47,197 bases of DNA from Oscillospiraceae bacterium (GCA_015064545.1 SVSA01000004.1:1-47197); one strand, 5' to 3'; shown: positions 8,537 to 17,192, counted from the stretch's first letter. The notes: generated from the sequence alone by a model not told the origin. Numbers and translations: made by a program.

Positions 8537-9655
8537 CTATCCGGTGCTTGCCATAAAGCTGAACAGACCGATCACGATGAAAAAGATGGCCGAAGCCATA
8601 GCCAAAAGAGCCAAGGCAGGGTCCAGCAGCTCCGAGGCTTCCCGTAAGCAGTCCCCCTCGGCTTGACAACCAAGCAGGCCGGCGAGACCCGAGGCAATGC
8701 CGAGGGCGGCGCGCAGGAGAAGCAGATGGCAGATCGCTGGCAGCACCAGCAGCACTACCGAAACCGCCGTCAGCATCCCTGCCGTACTGCGAATCAGAGA
8801 GAGCGAGGCAAGATAGCTGTCGGCGGTTTCGCTCAAAGCACCGCCGATCACGGGAATCAGATGCCCCGAGGCAAATTTGACTGAGCGCAGCAGGACCGAA
8901 TCCGCGCGCTGTGCCAGACTGTGTTGAAAGGTCATCACGGTCGTGAAAACGGTGGCGGCAAGGGCAAGCAGGGTATTGAATAGCTTTTTGACGGCGGAAA
9001 CCGTACCGCCGAGATCAGGCACGCCGGTGTAGCGCGACAGCGCCGAAACCAGCAAAAAACCGAAGCAGATGGCGAACAATGGCGAAAGAACTGCGTCGCA
9101 AAGGGCTTCGATCAGCGTTAAGAGCGCCGAAAGCCAGGAGGCATGGGTTGCGGAGAGTGAGGTGTGTCCCGAAGCAACCAAAAGGCCGGTCATAACCGGG
9201 AGCGATCCGCTGAGAAGCGTCGAAATACTGCGCAGTGTTGCCGTTGCCGTATCCCAAGCGGGCTTGACCGCCCGTAGCAGGATGGTAACCGTGACAAGAA
9301 GTGATACCAAGCCCACGGTTTGCTCGGCCGTGTTTCCCACCGCACCCGAAGCGGCGCGCATGAGAGAGGCAAGAAACAGGGTGCCGAGAAGCAGAGAAAA
9401 CAAGCCAACCGTATCAACCAGTGCCCCCAAGAGGGTCTGTCCGATTCGATCCCATAAAAAAGAAAGGTCAAGACATTGTGTCAGGCTTGCGGTGTCGCCG
9501 TTTTGAATATCCTTGCCAATCTCGTCGGGCAAGGCCTCGACAATCTCCTCGGGAAGACGGTCGTACAACTCCTTTAAGGCTGATTCGGCCTCGTAGGCGC
9601 GGCAGGAGAGCGGAAGGAGAAAAAAGAGAAGCAGAATCGGAATCAGACGCTTCAT
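8537..9655 (-). CDS. spoIIIAE: Stage III sporulation protein AE
   Basis: SpoIIIAE is the large polytopic subunit of the SpoIIIA channel complex. The 372-residue protein begins with a probable signal peptide (KRLIPILLLFFLLPLSCRAYE) and has about seven or eight further hydrophobic segments. Family-typical pieces are LPEEIVEALPDEI near the N-terminus, the TVMTFQHSLAQRADSVLLRSVKFASGHLIPVIGGALSETADSY core (seen in parts) and the glycine-rich GLAGLLG. Its start overlaps the spoIIIAD stop by 4 bases. Confidence 0.94.
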   Translation of the reverse strand: MKRLIPILLLFFLLPLSCRAYEAESALKELYDRLPEEIVEALPDEIGKDIQNGDTASLTQCLDLSFLWDRIGQTLLGALVDTVGLFSLLLGTLFLASLMRAASGAVGNTAEQTVGLVSLLVTVTILLRAVKPAWDTATATLRSISTLLSGSLPVMTGLLVASGHTSLSATHASWLSALLTLIEALCDAVLSPLFAICFGFLLVSALSRYTGVPDLGGTVSAVKKLFNTLLALAATVFTTVMTFQHSLAQRADSVLLRSVKFASGHLIPVIGGALSETADSYLASLSLIRSTAGMLTAVSVVLLVLPAICHLLLLRAALGIASGLAGLLGCQAEGDCLREASELLDPALALLAMASAIFFIVIGLFSFMASTG

Positions 9656-10038
9656 CCGAATACCTCCTCAAGCAGTGTTATCAGCTCGCGGAACAGCGGC
9701 AGACATAAGAAGAGGATCTCCGCTTTTCCGGCCAGCTCCAGCGCGCCGGCCAGACTTTCCGCACCGCTGTCACGGCAGAAATCCGAAGCGAAACGAACAA
9801 TCAGGGCAATGCCGAGCGATTTGAGCATCAGTTCACCGTAAACACCGAGCGTTTCGTGATGAATCAGCGGTCGAAGCGCCGTCATGCCTTCTTGTAATCG
9901 CGAAAAGACCGCGGAAAACAGGAGCAGAAGTCCGGTACCGATCAATAGGGGAACGATCGGGGAGCGGACTTGCTTGAGAAGAAGCGCGACAAAAGCTGTC
10001 AGAAGTGCGATCCCGCAGAGACGAAGCAACAGCGTCAT
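9652..10038 (-). CDS. spoIIIAD: Stage III sporulation protein AD
   Basis: A 128-residue hydrophobic protein of the SpoIIIAC/AD family with about four transmembrane segments. Typical elements are the N-terminal RLCGIALLTAFVALLLKQ and the central ELMLKSLGIALIVRFASDFCRDSGAESLA region. It overlaps spoIIIAC by 4 bases at its start and spoIIIAE by 4 bases at its end. Its function within the channel is not well defined. Confidence 0.93.
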   Translation of the reverse strand: MTLLLRLCGIALLTAFVALLLKQVRSPIVPLLIGTGLLLLFSAVFSRLQEGMTALRPLIHHETLGVYGELMLKSLGIALIVRFASDFCRDSGAESLAGALELAGKAEILFLCLPLFRELITLLEEVFG

Positions 10039-10229
10039 AGGCCAAAGATGTGGCGGATGGTGTCGATTAGCGCCCCGATTTCCTTGACAACCATCAGTAA
10101 GACCAGCACAACACCGGCAACCGATACGAGCATGGCTTGCTCCTCGCGGCCGGATTTGGTGAGAATCTGGCAGATTACGCTGACAATCAGTCCCACGCCT
10201 GCCACTCGTAACAGCAGACTGATATCCAT
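10035..10229 (-). CDS. spoIIIAC: Stage III sporulation protein AC
   Basis: A 64-residue protein with two transmembrane helices, matching the normal SpoIIIAC size. Key stretches are LLLRVAGVGLIVSVICQIL and GVVLVLLMVVKEIGALIDT. I choose the ATG at 10229: the AGGGGGG run at 10238-10244 leaves an 8-base spacer. The in-frame GTG at 10235 would leave only 2 bases. It overlaps spoIIIAD by 4 bases. Confidence 0.93.
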   Translation of the reverse strand: MDISLLLRVAGVGLIVSVICQILTKSGREEQAMLVSVAGVVLVLLMVVKEIGALIDTIRHIFGL

Positions 10230-10264
10230 TGACACCGCCCCCCTTTTGAACGAAAATTGGAAAA

Positions 10265-10747
10265 TTACAGCAGCAGAATGATTGTCATCGCGGCTGCCGC
10301 CGCCGACAGCGTACGTGCCAACCGCATTTTTGTGGGCAAGTCCTGACGAAGCTGCTGATAGCGCTCCTCTAACGCCCGAATGGAGCGATCGCAGTGCCGT
10401 ACCTGATCGTCGGCAGGACTTTTGCCGAGCTCAGCGGCAAATTCACTGAGAAGCGAAAAGGATTCTTCCGAAAGGCCGAGGCGATCCTTGGTTTGAATCA
10501 GCGCCGTGATCAAGCCGTTTTCCCGGAGTGAGGCGATAAAGCCGGAGCTATTCAGCGACGGATCGGAAAAATCGGCGTAGATTTTGGCAAGTGGCTGATG
10601 AAAGCATTCAATACGGGTGCGAATCAGCCGTGCAAGGCGTAAAAAACTCTCGAGCTGACGGCATTCGTTTTGCCAATGCGCACAGGAAAGTGCCCCAAAC
10701 AGCAGGGCAGAGAGGGCGGTTAATGCCATACCGCAGAAGCGAATCAT
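10265..10747 (-). CDS. spoIIIAB: Stage III sporulation protein AB
   Basis: A 160-residue protein resembling SpoIIIAB, a distant relative of GspF-type platform proteins. It has an N-terminal hydrophobic segment (about 4-23), a helical soluble domain (LRLARLIRTRIECFHQPLAKIYADF; GLSEESFSLLSEFAAELGKSPADDQ) and a C-terminal hydrophobic segment. It overlaps spoIIIAA by 4 bases and precedes spoIIIAC by 35 bases. Confidence 0.92.
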   Translation of the reverse strand: MIRFCGMALTALSALLFGALSCAHWQNECRQLESFLRLARLIRTRIECFHQPLAKIYADFSDPSLNSSGFIASLRENGLITALIQTKDRLGLSEESFSLLSEFAAELGKSPADDQVRHCDRSIRALEERYQQLRQDLPTKMRLARTLSAAAAAMTIILLL

Positions 10748-11592
10748 AGGAAGTCCTCCGGTTGTTCGGTTATATCAAAATAATAACCGCGTCCTTCGCG
10801 GCGGAGGCCGACATAAAGTGAAAAGACACCGGCTTGCCGGAGTGCTTGCATCGCCGGGCGTTGCAATAGGGCCGACAGCGAGGACGCGTGTGCGGAAGCG
10901 ACCAGCGGTACCCCCGCATTCTGTGTCATGAGAATTTGTTCGGCTTCCTCGGCGCCCAGCTCGTCGCAGATCAGATATTGCGGCGACATGGTGCGAATGG
11001 CCAGATCCATGGCCATGGCTTTGGGATAACCGGTATAGACATCCGCGATGGCATGACGGAAGGCATCGGGACGGTAAAGTTCCTCACGGCTGTCGATTAA
11101 CGCGACACGCATCAAATAGGGAGGCGAGGACAGTATGGAGGCAATGTCGCGAAGAAGCGTGGTTTTTCCCTCACCGGGTGGGGAATATAAGAGCATTCCT
11201 TGCCCCGGCTTGGCAAGTAAACGGCGGCAAAGCGTTGCCCCTATCCCCTTGACTGTGCGCGGAATACGGATCGCAATCGAGGAAATGGCAATGACCTCAT
11301 GTCCTGACAGGCGCCCGCAAACACCGGCACGACAGCCGTTCGACAGCGGAATAAATCCCTGACGGATCGTGTCGCTGTAAGCGTGGAGAGAGCCCTCGCA
11401 CAGACGTTCCACCGTCTCGGTTATCTCGCGCTCGGTTAAAGACAGCCCGAGCGGACGGTTTCCGCTGACCGTTGTGATTGTCATCGGACGGTCAGCTCGT
11501 AGGCGGATTTCGAGCAGATCATCGCTCGGATATTTCAGAAGAGCTTCTGCAACCCGTGTGGGGAGCTTGGGAAGGATAGCGGAAAGTGGCAC
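10744..11592 (-). CDS. spoIIIAA: Stage III sporulation protein AA, ATPase
   Basis: SpoIIIAA is a GspE-like secretion ATPase thought to power the mother cell-forespore channel. The 282-residue protein has the P-loop SPPGEGKTTLL around residues 138-148. A Walker B-like region, QYLICDELGAEEAEQI, follows, then a VASAHASSLSALLQRPA segment typical of the family. Its start lies 33 bases after the spoVB stop on the same strand, so the spoIIIA genes here look like a continuation of the spoVB transcript. Confidence 0.95.
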   Translation of the reverse strand: MPLSAILPKLPTRVAEALLKYPSDDLLEIRLRADRPMTITTVSGNRPLGLSLTEREITETVERLCEGSLHAYSDTIRQGFIPLSNGCRAGVCGRLSGHEVIAISSIAIRIPRTVKGIGATLCRRLLAKPGQGMLLYSPPGEGKTTLLRDIASILSSPPYLMRVALIDSREELYRPDAFRHAIADVYTGYPKAMAMDLAIRTMSPQYLICDELGAEEAEQILMTQNAGVPLVASAHASSLSALLQRPAMQALRQAGVFSLYVGLRREGRGYYFDITEQPEDFL

Positions 11593-11625
11593 GGCGATTT
11601 CCTTTCTGTCCGAGGTACGGTTTTA

Positions 11626-13188
11626 CTATATGACGGAGGGTTTGGTTTTATGCCCTTGTCTTCGATGGCGCAAAAGTGCGACAAGAAAAGCGCCGACGCG
11701 CCGCCTCGACAACACACCGAGGAGAAATAAAAAGGCGAAATACAGCATGGCGGCACTTGCCATGCCGCAAGCCGTTTGCCAAACGATCGGCGTCGGAAGC
11801 GGAAGAAGCCGAACGATGGTAACGGCTCCCAAAACGGCAAGAAGAGGACGGAACCCGCGCGACAACAGCTGTCCCTTGGCCCCGGTTACCGCACATAAAC
11901 GATAATAGCTGAAGCAAAAGTTAATCAGCTCGCTGAGATAAATGACAAGCAAATACCCCATGAGCCCAAAACGAGGAACGAAGAACCATACCGAAATCAC
12001 GCTGACCGAAGCGTCAATCACATTGACCTTCATGGTAAATACCTGCTCTCCGAGTCCTTTCAGCATGGCATCGACGGCGCTGTCGAGATACATGAGAGGA
12101 ATCAAGGGTGCCAACAGACGAAGATATCGTCCGGCCTCGGTGCTTTGGTAGATAGCAAGGCCAAGCTCTTCGGCAAATCCGAACAAAAGGCCGGCGCTTC
12201 CGATGGCAAAGAGAATCACGATGCCGATGACTCGCTCGGCGGAGCGGCGGATGAAGCGGTATTGCTTTTTTTCGTTAGCTTCTGCCAGCTCGGGAATCAA
12301 AAGGCCGGTAAAAGAATAGAGAAGCGAGGCGGGAAAAAGCGCGATCGGCATGGCCATACCGCTCAGTGTACCGTAAGCCGCCATTGCCCCTTCATAAGAG
12401 GCACCATTGGCGCGAAGACCACGCGGAATCAGAAGATGCTCGAGCGCGATCAAGCCGGATCGCAAAAATGAGCTGAAGGAGACGGGAAGGGTGATGCCGA
12501 GAATACGCGGCAAAGGCTCGGCCGTCGTATGGCTTAGCGAGAGGATATGGCGCTTCTGATCGATCGCACCGAGACAGAGCGTGATCAGGCAGGAAAAAAC
12601 GTCGGCAATCATCGAGGCACAGACAACAGCAAACAAGCACGTGAGATTATCCTTACCAAACGAGCGGGAAAGGAGAAAAACGGTCAGCGCGATACGGAAG
12701 CCCTGTTCGATCAGCTGCACACAGGCGGTGCGCGAAACGCGGCGAACGGCAGTAAAGTACCCGTTCATCGCCGAGGAAAGAGCAATGAAAGGAAGACCGA
12801 GCGCCAGCGTACGGAGAAGCACAACCGCCGCACCGTCTCCAAGCCATTGCAAGGAAATCGGCTCAGCAAAGAGAAACAGAAGGAGCCCGACCGCTCCTGA
12901 CACGATAACGGCATATTGTAAGCATCGGATCAGTACCCGCCGCGGGATTCCCCCCGATGCTTTTCCGAGCTCCTCGGCAACCAGACGAGAGGAGGAAAGC
13001 GAGATACCGGCGGTGGCCAGCGTCAAAGCCGGAGAATAGACCGAAAGTACTAACTGATACAGGCCGGTTCCCGCCGCGCCGATGCGGGCGGTAATAAAGG
13101 CTTGAAAGCCAACGCCGATGCTTCGCAAGAGAAGCGATACTGCCGAAAGAAGCAGTCCGTTTTGAATAAAACGCTTGATACGTTCCAC
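11626..13188 (-). CDS. spoVB: SpoVB-like MATE/MOP-superfamily polysaccharide flippase
   Basis: A 520-residue polytopic membrane protein, close to the 518 residues of B. subtilis SpoVB, with about 14 hydrophobic segments. The N-terminus (FITARIGAAGTGLYQLVLSVY) and the LGITLPVSFSSFLRSGLIALEHLLIPR region are typical of the family. SpoVB is needed for spore cortex synthesis and may flip lipid II or another precursor in the mother-cell membrane. I choose the GTG at 13188, preceded by GGGGAGAAG, rather than the ATG at 13290, which would add 34 residues without a membrane-protein character. It leads directly into spoIIIAA. A YtgP/MurJ-type homologue is the alternative, but sporulation context favours SpoVB. 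Confidence 0.85.
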   Translation of the reverse strand: MERIKRFIQNGLLLSAVSLLLRSIGVGFQAFITARIGAAGTGLYQLVLSVYSPALTLATAGISLSSSRLVAEELGKASGGIPRRVLIRCLQYAVIVSGAVGLLLFLFAEPISLQWLGDGAAVVLLRTLALGLPFIALSSAMNGYFTAVRRVSRTACVQLIEQGFRIALTVFLLSRSFGKDNLTCLFAVVCASMIADVFSCLITLCLGAIDQKRHILSLSHTTAEPLPRILGITLPVSFSSFLRSGLIALEHLLIPRGLRANGASYEGAMAAYGTLSGMAMPIALFPASLLYSFTGLLIPELAEANEKKQYRFIRRSAERVIGIVILFAIGSAGLLFGFAEELGLAIYQSTEAGRYLRLLAPLIPLMYLDSAVDAMLKGLGEQVFTMKVNVIDASVSVISVWFFVPRFGLMGYLLVIYLSELINFCFSYYRLCAVTGAKGQLLSRGFRPLLAVLGAVTIVRLLPLPTPIVWQTACGMASAAMLYFAFLFLLGVLSRRRVGAFLVALLRHRRQGHKTKPSVI

Positions 13189-13219
13189 AGCGCTTCTCCC
13201 CCCCTTTTTCGTTTGATAC

Positions 13220-13227
13220 ACTATATG
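13220..13227 (-). promoter_or_regulatory. Possible sigma-E type -10 element ahead of spoVB
   Basis: On the minus strand this reads CATATAGT, close to the sigma-E -10 consensus (CATACA-like), about 32 bases before the spoVB start. A weak GTATGT lies 14-15 bases upstream as a possible -35. I see no good sigma-A promoter in this gap. The call is tentative. Confidence 0.35.
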
Positions 13228-13381
13228 CGGTGCTTGAGCAGGACATACGTGACGGATTGGGAAATACAAAAATGACGGAATGAATTGCAAAAACAGGGCG
13301 TTTTTTGCCGAGATCTCGTCAAAATAGAAGGGAATTTACAAGTTCAGCGACGAAAAATTTCAAAAATGTGAGAGGAAACTC

Positions 13382-13410
13382 TTGACAAGAAAGGGAGAAG
13401 CGAGTATAAT
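13382..13410 (+). promoter_or_regulatory. Perfect-consensus sigma-A promoter of gdhA
   Basis: TTGACA (13382-13387), 17-base spacer, TATAAT (13405-13410). Both hexamers are exact consensus, predicting strong transcription of gdhA. Confidence 0.9.
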
Positions 13411-13434
13411 GAAACTATATTTTTTGAAAAAAAG

Positions 13435-13464
13435 CCGCCGCTGTCGCGGCGGTGATCAGGAGGA
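13435..13464 (+). promoter_or_regulatory. GC-rich hairpin in the gdhA leader, adjoining the ribosome binding site
   Basis: CCGCCGC (13435-13441), a TGTC loop and GCGGCGG (13446-13452) form an all-GC 7-bp stem. Five bases later comes a perfect AGGAGGA (13458-13464), 7 bases before the gdhA ATG. The predicted transcript starts about 20 bases before the hairpin, so it is near the 5' end of the mRNA. It may stabilise the mRNA or modulate translation. Confidence 0.6.
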
Positions 13465-13471
13465 TCTACTT

Positions 13472-14824
13472 ATGGCATTCAAAACCGAATATCTTGCCGG
13501 TGTTTATGAAAAGGTGGTTCGTACTACGCCCGGCGAAACCGAATTTCATCAGACTGTTCAGGAGGTTCTCGAGTCGATCGAGCCTGTGATCGAGCAACGC
13601 CCCGATCTGGTTAAGGCAGGCGTCGTTGAACGCATGGTTGAGCCCGAGCGCACCGTCATTTTCCGTGTGCCGTGGGTCGATGACAACGGTAACGTGCAGG
13701 TAAACCGCGGCTTCCGCGTACAGTTCAACTCCGCGATCGGTCCCTATAAGGGCGGTATTCGCTTCCATCCCTCGGTTAACCTTTCTATCATGAAGTTCCT
13801 CGGTTTTGAGCAGACCTTCAAGAATTCTCTGACCACCCTTCCCATGGGCGGTGCCAAGGGCGGCTCCGACTTCGACCCCAAGGGCAAGTCTGATGCCGAG
13901 GTTATGCGCTTCTGTCAGTCCTTCATGACCGAGCTTCAGAGACATATCGGCCCCGATACCGACGTTCCTGCCGGTGATATCGGCGTCGGCGCACGTGAGA
14001 TTGGTTATCTCTTTGGTCAGTATAAGAGACTCCGCAACGAATTCACCGGCGTTCTGACCGGTAAGGATCGTTCCTGCGGCGGCTCGCTGATCCGTCCCGA
14101 GGCAACCGGCTATGGTGCGGTGTACTATACGGTGGAAATGCTGAAGACCTTCGGCGAGAGCATCAAGGGCAAGACGGTTGCCATTTCGGGCTTCGGTAAC
14201 GTTGCTTGGGGTACCGCGAAGAAGATTGCCGAGCTGGGTGGTAAGGTTGTCACCATCTCCGGCCCCGATGGCTATATCTATGATGAGGATGGCGTCGTGA
14301 CCGAGGAAAAGATCAACTACATGCTGGAAATGCGTGCCTCCTGCCGCGACAAGGTGCAGGATTATGCCGACAAGTTCGGCGTGCCCTTCTTCCCGGGTGA
14401 AAAGCCTTGGGGCGTGAAGGCCGACATTCTGATGCCCTGCGCAACGCAGAATGAGGTCGGTATGGCTGAGGTTGAAAAGATCGTGGCCAATGGCGTGAAG
14501 TACTACGTTGAGGTGGCCAATATGCCTACCACCAACGAGGCGATGGCTTATCTCAAGAAGAACGGCGTGGTGATTGCTCCTTCGAAGGCAGTCAATGCCG
14601 GCGGTGTTGCGACCTCCGGTCTTGAGATGTCGCAGAACTCCATGCGTTACAGCTGGACGGCAGAAGAGGTGGATGCTAAGCTCCATCAGATCATGAGCTC
14701 GATTTATCAGGCTTCCTACGATGCCGCCAAGGAATACGGCATGGAGGGCGATCTGGTTGCGGGCGCGAATATCGCCGGCTTTATCAAGGTTGCCAACGCC
14801 ATGAAGTGGCAGGGAATTGTTTGA
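13472..14824 (+). CDS. gdhA: NADP-type glutamate dehydrogenase
   Basis: GdhA interconverts 2-oxoglutarate plus ammonia and glutamate. It is a hexameric cytosolic enzyme and a main nitrogen-assimilation route. The 450-residue length is typical of the bacterial NADP-dependent family. Visible motifs include GPYKGGIRFHPSVN (substrate site lysine), LPMGGAKGGSDFDPKGKS, PAGDIGVGAREIGYLFGQY and the Rossmann motif SGFGNVAWG. The start at 13472 is set by the AGGAGGA site; a longer in-frame reading from 13382 runs through the promoter and hairpin and is rejected. Codon use is markedly C-ending and uniform, consistent with high expression. Confidence 0.97.
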   Translation: MAFKTEYLAGVYEKVVRTTPGETEFHQTVQEVLESIEPVIEQRPDLVKAGVVERMVEPERTVIFRVPWVDDNGNVQVNRGFRVQFNSAIGPYKGGIRFHPSVNLSIMKFLGFEQTFKNSLTTLPMGGAKGGSDFDPKGKSDAEVMRFCQSFMTELQRHIGPDTDVPAGDIGVGAREIGYLFGQYKRLRNEFTGVLTGKDRSCGGSLIRPEATGYGAVYYTVEMLKTFGESIKGKTVAISGFGNVAWGTAKKIAELGGKVVTISGPDGYIYDEDGVVTEEKINYMLEMRASCRDKVQDYADKFGVPFFPGEKPWGVKADILMPCATQNEVGMAEVEKIVANGVKYYVEVANMPTTNEAMAYLKKNGVVIAPSKAVNAGGVATSGLEMSQNSMRYSWTAEEVDAKLHQIMSSIYQASYDAAKEYGMEGDLVAGANIAGFIKVANAMKWQGIV

Positions 14825-14864
14825 TTTTTCGCGCGAGCGTAACGTCCCTATTTCGATGGTTTTG

Positions 14865-14899
14865 AAGAATCGGCAGAGGAATTTCCTCTGCCGATTCTT
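14865..14899 (+). terminator. gdhA terminator
   Basis: A perfect 16-bp stem (arms 14865-14880 and 14884-14899) around a 3-base ATT loop, about 40 bases after gdhA, followed by GCGTTTTG. The T-run is short but the stem is very strong. Between here and 15083 I see no gene. Confidence 0.75.
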
Positions 14900-15083
14900 G
14901 CGTTTTGAAACGGTTTGGGGAAGAAATACCAATCGAGGAGATTTTTTCTCACGAAAGCTCACAAAAAAACTGTTTTTTGCCGAAGAATGTCGGATTTGTT
15001 AATGACAGGTTAACAGTTTCATGATATACTAAAATATATGGCTAACGATGACACATTGATATAACGGAAAGGCGTAAAGTCTC

Positions 15084-15656
15084 ATGGCAGATATAAAACG
15101 CATGACAAGAGAGCGTTTCAGCAAATATGTCATTCTGATGCTGGTGATCTCTTTTCTCGGTTGGCTGATGGAAACCCTGGTGGTTTCGATTCCGGTTGGC
15201 TATTATTGCGACCGCGGCTTTTTGACAATGCCCTTTTGCACGATTTACGGCTTTGCTCTTTTGGGAATCCATTATGTATTCGGTACACCGGATGAAGGCG
15301 GGCGCTTGTATGGAAGGATTCGTTCGCGGTGGCTTCGCTATCCGCTCTATTATCTTGGAGCCGCCCTGCTGACAACCATGCTTGAGCTCGGTACCGGTCT
15401 GTTGTTTGAAGCGCTGTTTCATGTCGAGCTCTGGACCTATGCCCACCGTCCGTGGAACTTCATGGGGTATGTCAGTTTAGACTATTCGCTGATGTGGGGA
15501 GCGGTGATTACCTTGATTATGAAGTTTGTTTTTCCCCTCTTGAAGCGTAAGATTTTCTCGATGCGCGCGAAAACCGCAATCCTTTTGGCGGTGGTTCTGT
15601 TGAGCGCCGTGGCAGTCGACTTTGTGGCTAATGTAATCTATCATCTTCTGGCATGA
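15084..15656 (+). CDS. PF06541-type putative ABC transporter permease
   Basis: A 190-residue protein with about five hydrophobic segments. It matches the PF06541 family (annotated as putative ABC transporter permease, function unproven) by ISFLGWLMETLVVSI near the N-terminus, then RGFLTMPFCTIYGF, LELGTGLLFEALF and WNFMGYVSLDYSLMWG. Nothing else in the window resembles its ABC ATPase, so a transport role is not supported by context. It stands alone between two terminators. Confidence 0.82.
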   Translation: MADIKRMTRERFSKYVILMLVISFLGWLMETLVVSIPVGYYCDRGFLTMPFCTIYGFALLGIHYVFGTPDEGGRLYGRIRSRWLRYPLYYLGAALLTTMLELGTGLLFEALFHVELWTYAHRPWNFMGYVSLDYSLMWGAVITLIMKFVFPLLKRKIFSMRAKTAILLAVVLLSAVAVDFVANVIYHLLA

Positions 15657-15693
15657 TCCGAAATCGTAGGCATCCGCATTTTTTAAGAATATC

Positions 15694-15724
15694 AAAAAGG
15701 ACAGAGTGCTTCTCTGTCCTTTTT
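15694..15724. terminator. Bidirectional terminator between converging genes
   Basis: AAAAAGGACAGA (15694-15705) pairs with TCTGTCCTTTTT (15713-15724) around a 7-base loop. It serves the PF06541 gene on plus and the WYL regulator on minus. Confidence 0.85.
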
Positions 15725-15774
15725 GTCTGTACTTTGTGACGTAAGCCGTTGACTCACGAGTAGCCGGCAGTGAG

Positions 15775-16761
15775 TCAATTTCCCTCAAGAATTTCGGCGG
15801 CCAGCTTGCGATAGTCCTCGACAACATTGGCAGGGCCGACAATGCGAATAGCCCGGCCAAAGCTCATGATCCATCCCAAAAACTGAGGGCTGACCGAAAC
15901 CCGGACACGTACCTCAAAATGTGACGGATCAACGGCAACAAACGCCGGCTCGTGTCCGAATCGATCCAGAATGACACCGGCAAGCGCGTTATCGACGCAA
16001 AGGGTGACCAGTGTTTCATCACCATGATACATGCCGAACATCTTTTTGGCATAGGCCGAAAGATCGAGGGCCTCTCCCAGCATCCGTCCGTCTCGCTTTG
16101 CCGTTTCCGGCGCGGGATCCTCCATTTTATCGACGCGAAAATGCTTGAGGCAGTCTTCTTCGCTGTCATAGGCGACCATGTAATAGTTGCCGTCACTCCA
16201 GATCAAGCCCCATGGACTGACGATATACCGCGCCCCACCGCGTCGGTATTGCTTTCGCTTTTTCTCATCGTAGTTAAAATAGAGAAAGGATACCTTTACG
16301 TTATCGGCGATGGCCGTATGTACCGTGTCGACTGTCTTGTAGAGACGTTCGCTGCTGCCGCGCAAACGGTCGGAGATGTATATTTCTCGCTTCAAGGCAC
16401 CGGCCTCGTGCGTGCTGACCAGCTCGGATAGCTTGCCGATCAGATTGCGCCCGGTTGTCTCACTGAAAAATTTGGCCGACTGTACGGCATCGACGAGGAG
16501 CTTGAGCTCGGCAACCTGAAAGCGACGGTGAACCAGATGATACGTGACGGCTTGTCCGCAGCCGCGCTTTTCAATCGGCAGTCCGAAATCCTCCAGCGCG
16601 GCGAAATCGTCATACAGGCTTTTGCGCTCTGCCTTGATACCTTCCGCCTCCAGATACTGTCGGATTTCCCTTATGGTAAGCCCATGATCGTGGTCGGTGT
16701 GCTCCCAAAACAGCTTGGCAAGCGTCAGGAGCTTAAGCTTTTGTTTTTCATTTTTCGGCAC
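15775..16761 (-). CDS. WYL-domain transcriptional regulator
   Basis: A 328-residue regulator. The N-terminal part is a winged helix-turn-helix (LTIREIRQYLEAEGIKAERKSLYDDFAALEDFGL). The middle is a WYL domain (VSFLYFNYDEKKRKQYRRGG; YIVSPWGLIWSDGNYYMVAYD), and the C-terminus is the WCX extension (VSPQFLGWIMSFG). WYL proteins are ligand-responsive DNA-binding regulators, often of stress or DNA-damage genes; the target here is unknown. The GTG start at 16761 follows GGGAGG by 8 bases. The LysM gene lies upstream on the same strand. Confidence 0.93.
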   Translation of the reverse strand: MPKNEKQKLKLLTLAKLFWEHTDHDHGLTIREIRQYLEAEGIKAERKSLYDDFAALEDFGLPIEKRGCGQAVTYHLVHRRFQVAELKLLVDAVQSAKFFSETTGRNLIGKLSELVSTHEAGALKREIYISDRLRGSSERLYKTVDTVHTAIADNVKVSFLYFNYDEKKRKQYRRGGARYIVSPWGLIWSDGNYYMVAYDSEEDCLKHFRVDKMEDPAPETAKRDGRMLGEALDLSAYAKKMFGMYHGDETLVTLCVDNALAGVILDRFGHEPAFVAVDPSHFEVRVRVSVSPQFLGWIMSFGRAIRIVGPANVVEDYRKLAAEILEGN

Positions 16762-16793
16762 GACGTTTGCCTCCCTTGAATGTGGTCACGGTT

Positions 16794-16822
16794 ATTGTAC
16801 CACAGCTTGACGATTAACGCAA
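16794..16822 (-). promoter_or_regulatory. Sigma-A promoter of the WYL regulator
   Basis: On the minus strand, TTGCGT (16817-16822), 17-base spacer, TACAAT (16794-16799). It lies just past the stop of the upstream LysM gene. Confidence 0.65.
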
Positions 16823-16826
16823 GAGG

Positions 16827-17192
16827 TTATCCGAAACGATATTGATAGATCGGGATAACCAAGGTCGTTCCGACAGTAAGCAAATGATTGCTGTCGATAC
16901 CGTTCCGGTGGCAAATTTCGGCTAAATAGCTTCGGATTCCTCCCGGGTATTCCCCCATATGCTCGCCGGCGATGTTCCACAGCGTATCGCCGGAGGCGAT
17001 GGTTACGGTTTGCTCGCTGACGGTGTAGCAAAGGGGAATCTGCTTGGATATGGCCAGGGCCGCACTCAAAAGAAGCGCCAGTGCGAGCAGTAAAGCAATG
17101 GCGAGAACCAGCTTTCGGATCAAATGACGGGCGCGAAGCTGTTCGGTGAAAAACAAATGGGCCAGTGCGCGTTCGTTGACAGTACCTGTCAT
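16827..17192 (-). CDS. Small membrane protein with C-terminal LysM domain
   Basis: A 121-residue protein with one hydrophobic segment at about residues 25-45 (KLVLAIALLLALALLLSAALAI), then a LysM domain (SGDTLWNIAGEHMGEY ... LTVGTTLVIP) on the outer side. The layout is that of the SOS-induced division inhibitor YneA, but no lexA gene or GAAC/GTTC LexA box is visible. I choose the ATG at 17192, preceded by AGAAAGGAAG 7-8 bases upstream; the longer reading from 17468 has no ribosome binding site. LysM binds peptidoglycan GlcNAc. Confidence 0.85.
   Translation of the reverse strand: MTGTVNERALAHLFFTEQLRARHLIRKLVLAIALLLALALLLSAALAISKQIPLCYTVSEQTVTIASGDTLWNIAGEHMGEYPGGIRSYLAEICHRNGIDSNHLLTVGTTLVIPIYQYRFG

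Noticed and set aside
12547-13039. Plus-strand frames opposite spoVB
   Set aside because: Arg/Lys-rich shadow frames; spoVB is a coherent membrane protein in the opposite frame.
13466-14962. 498-residue minus-strand reading frame across gdhA
   Set aside because: Shadow of gdhA caused by its strong codon bias; His/Arg-rich with no start signal.
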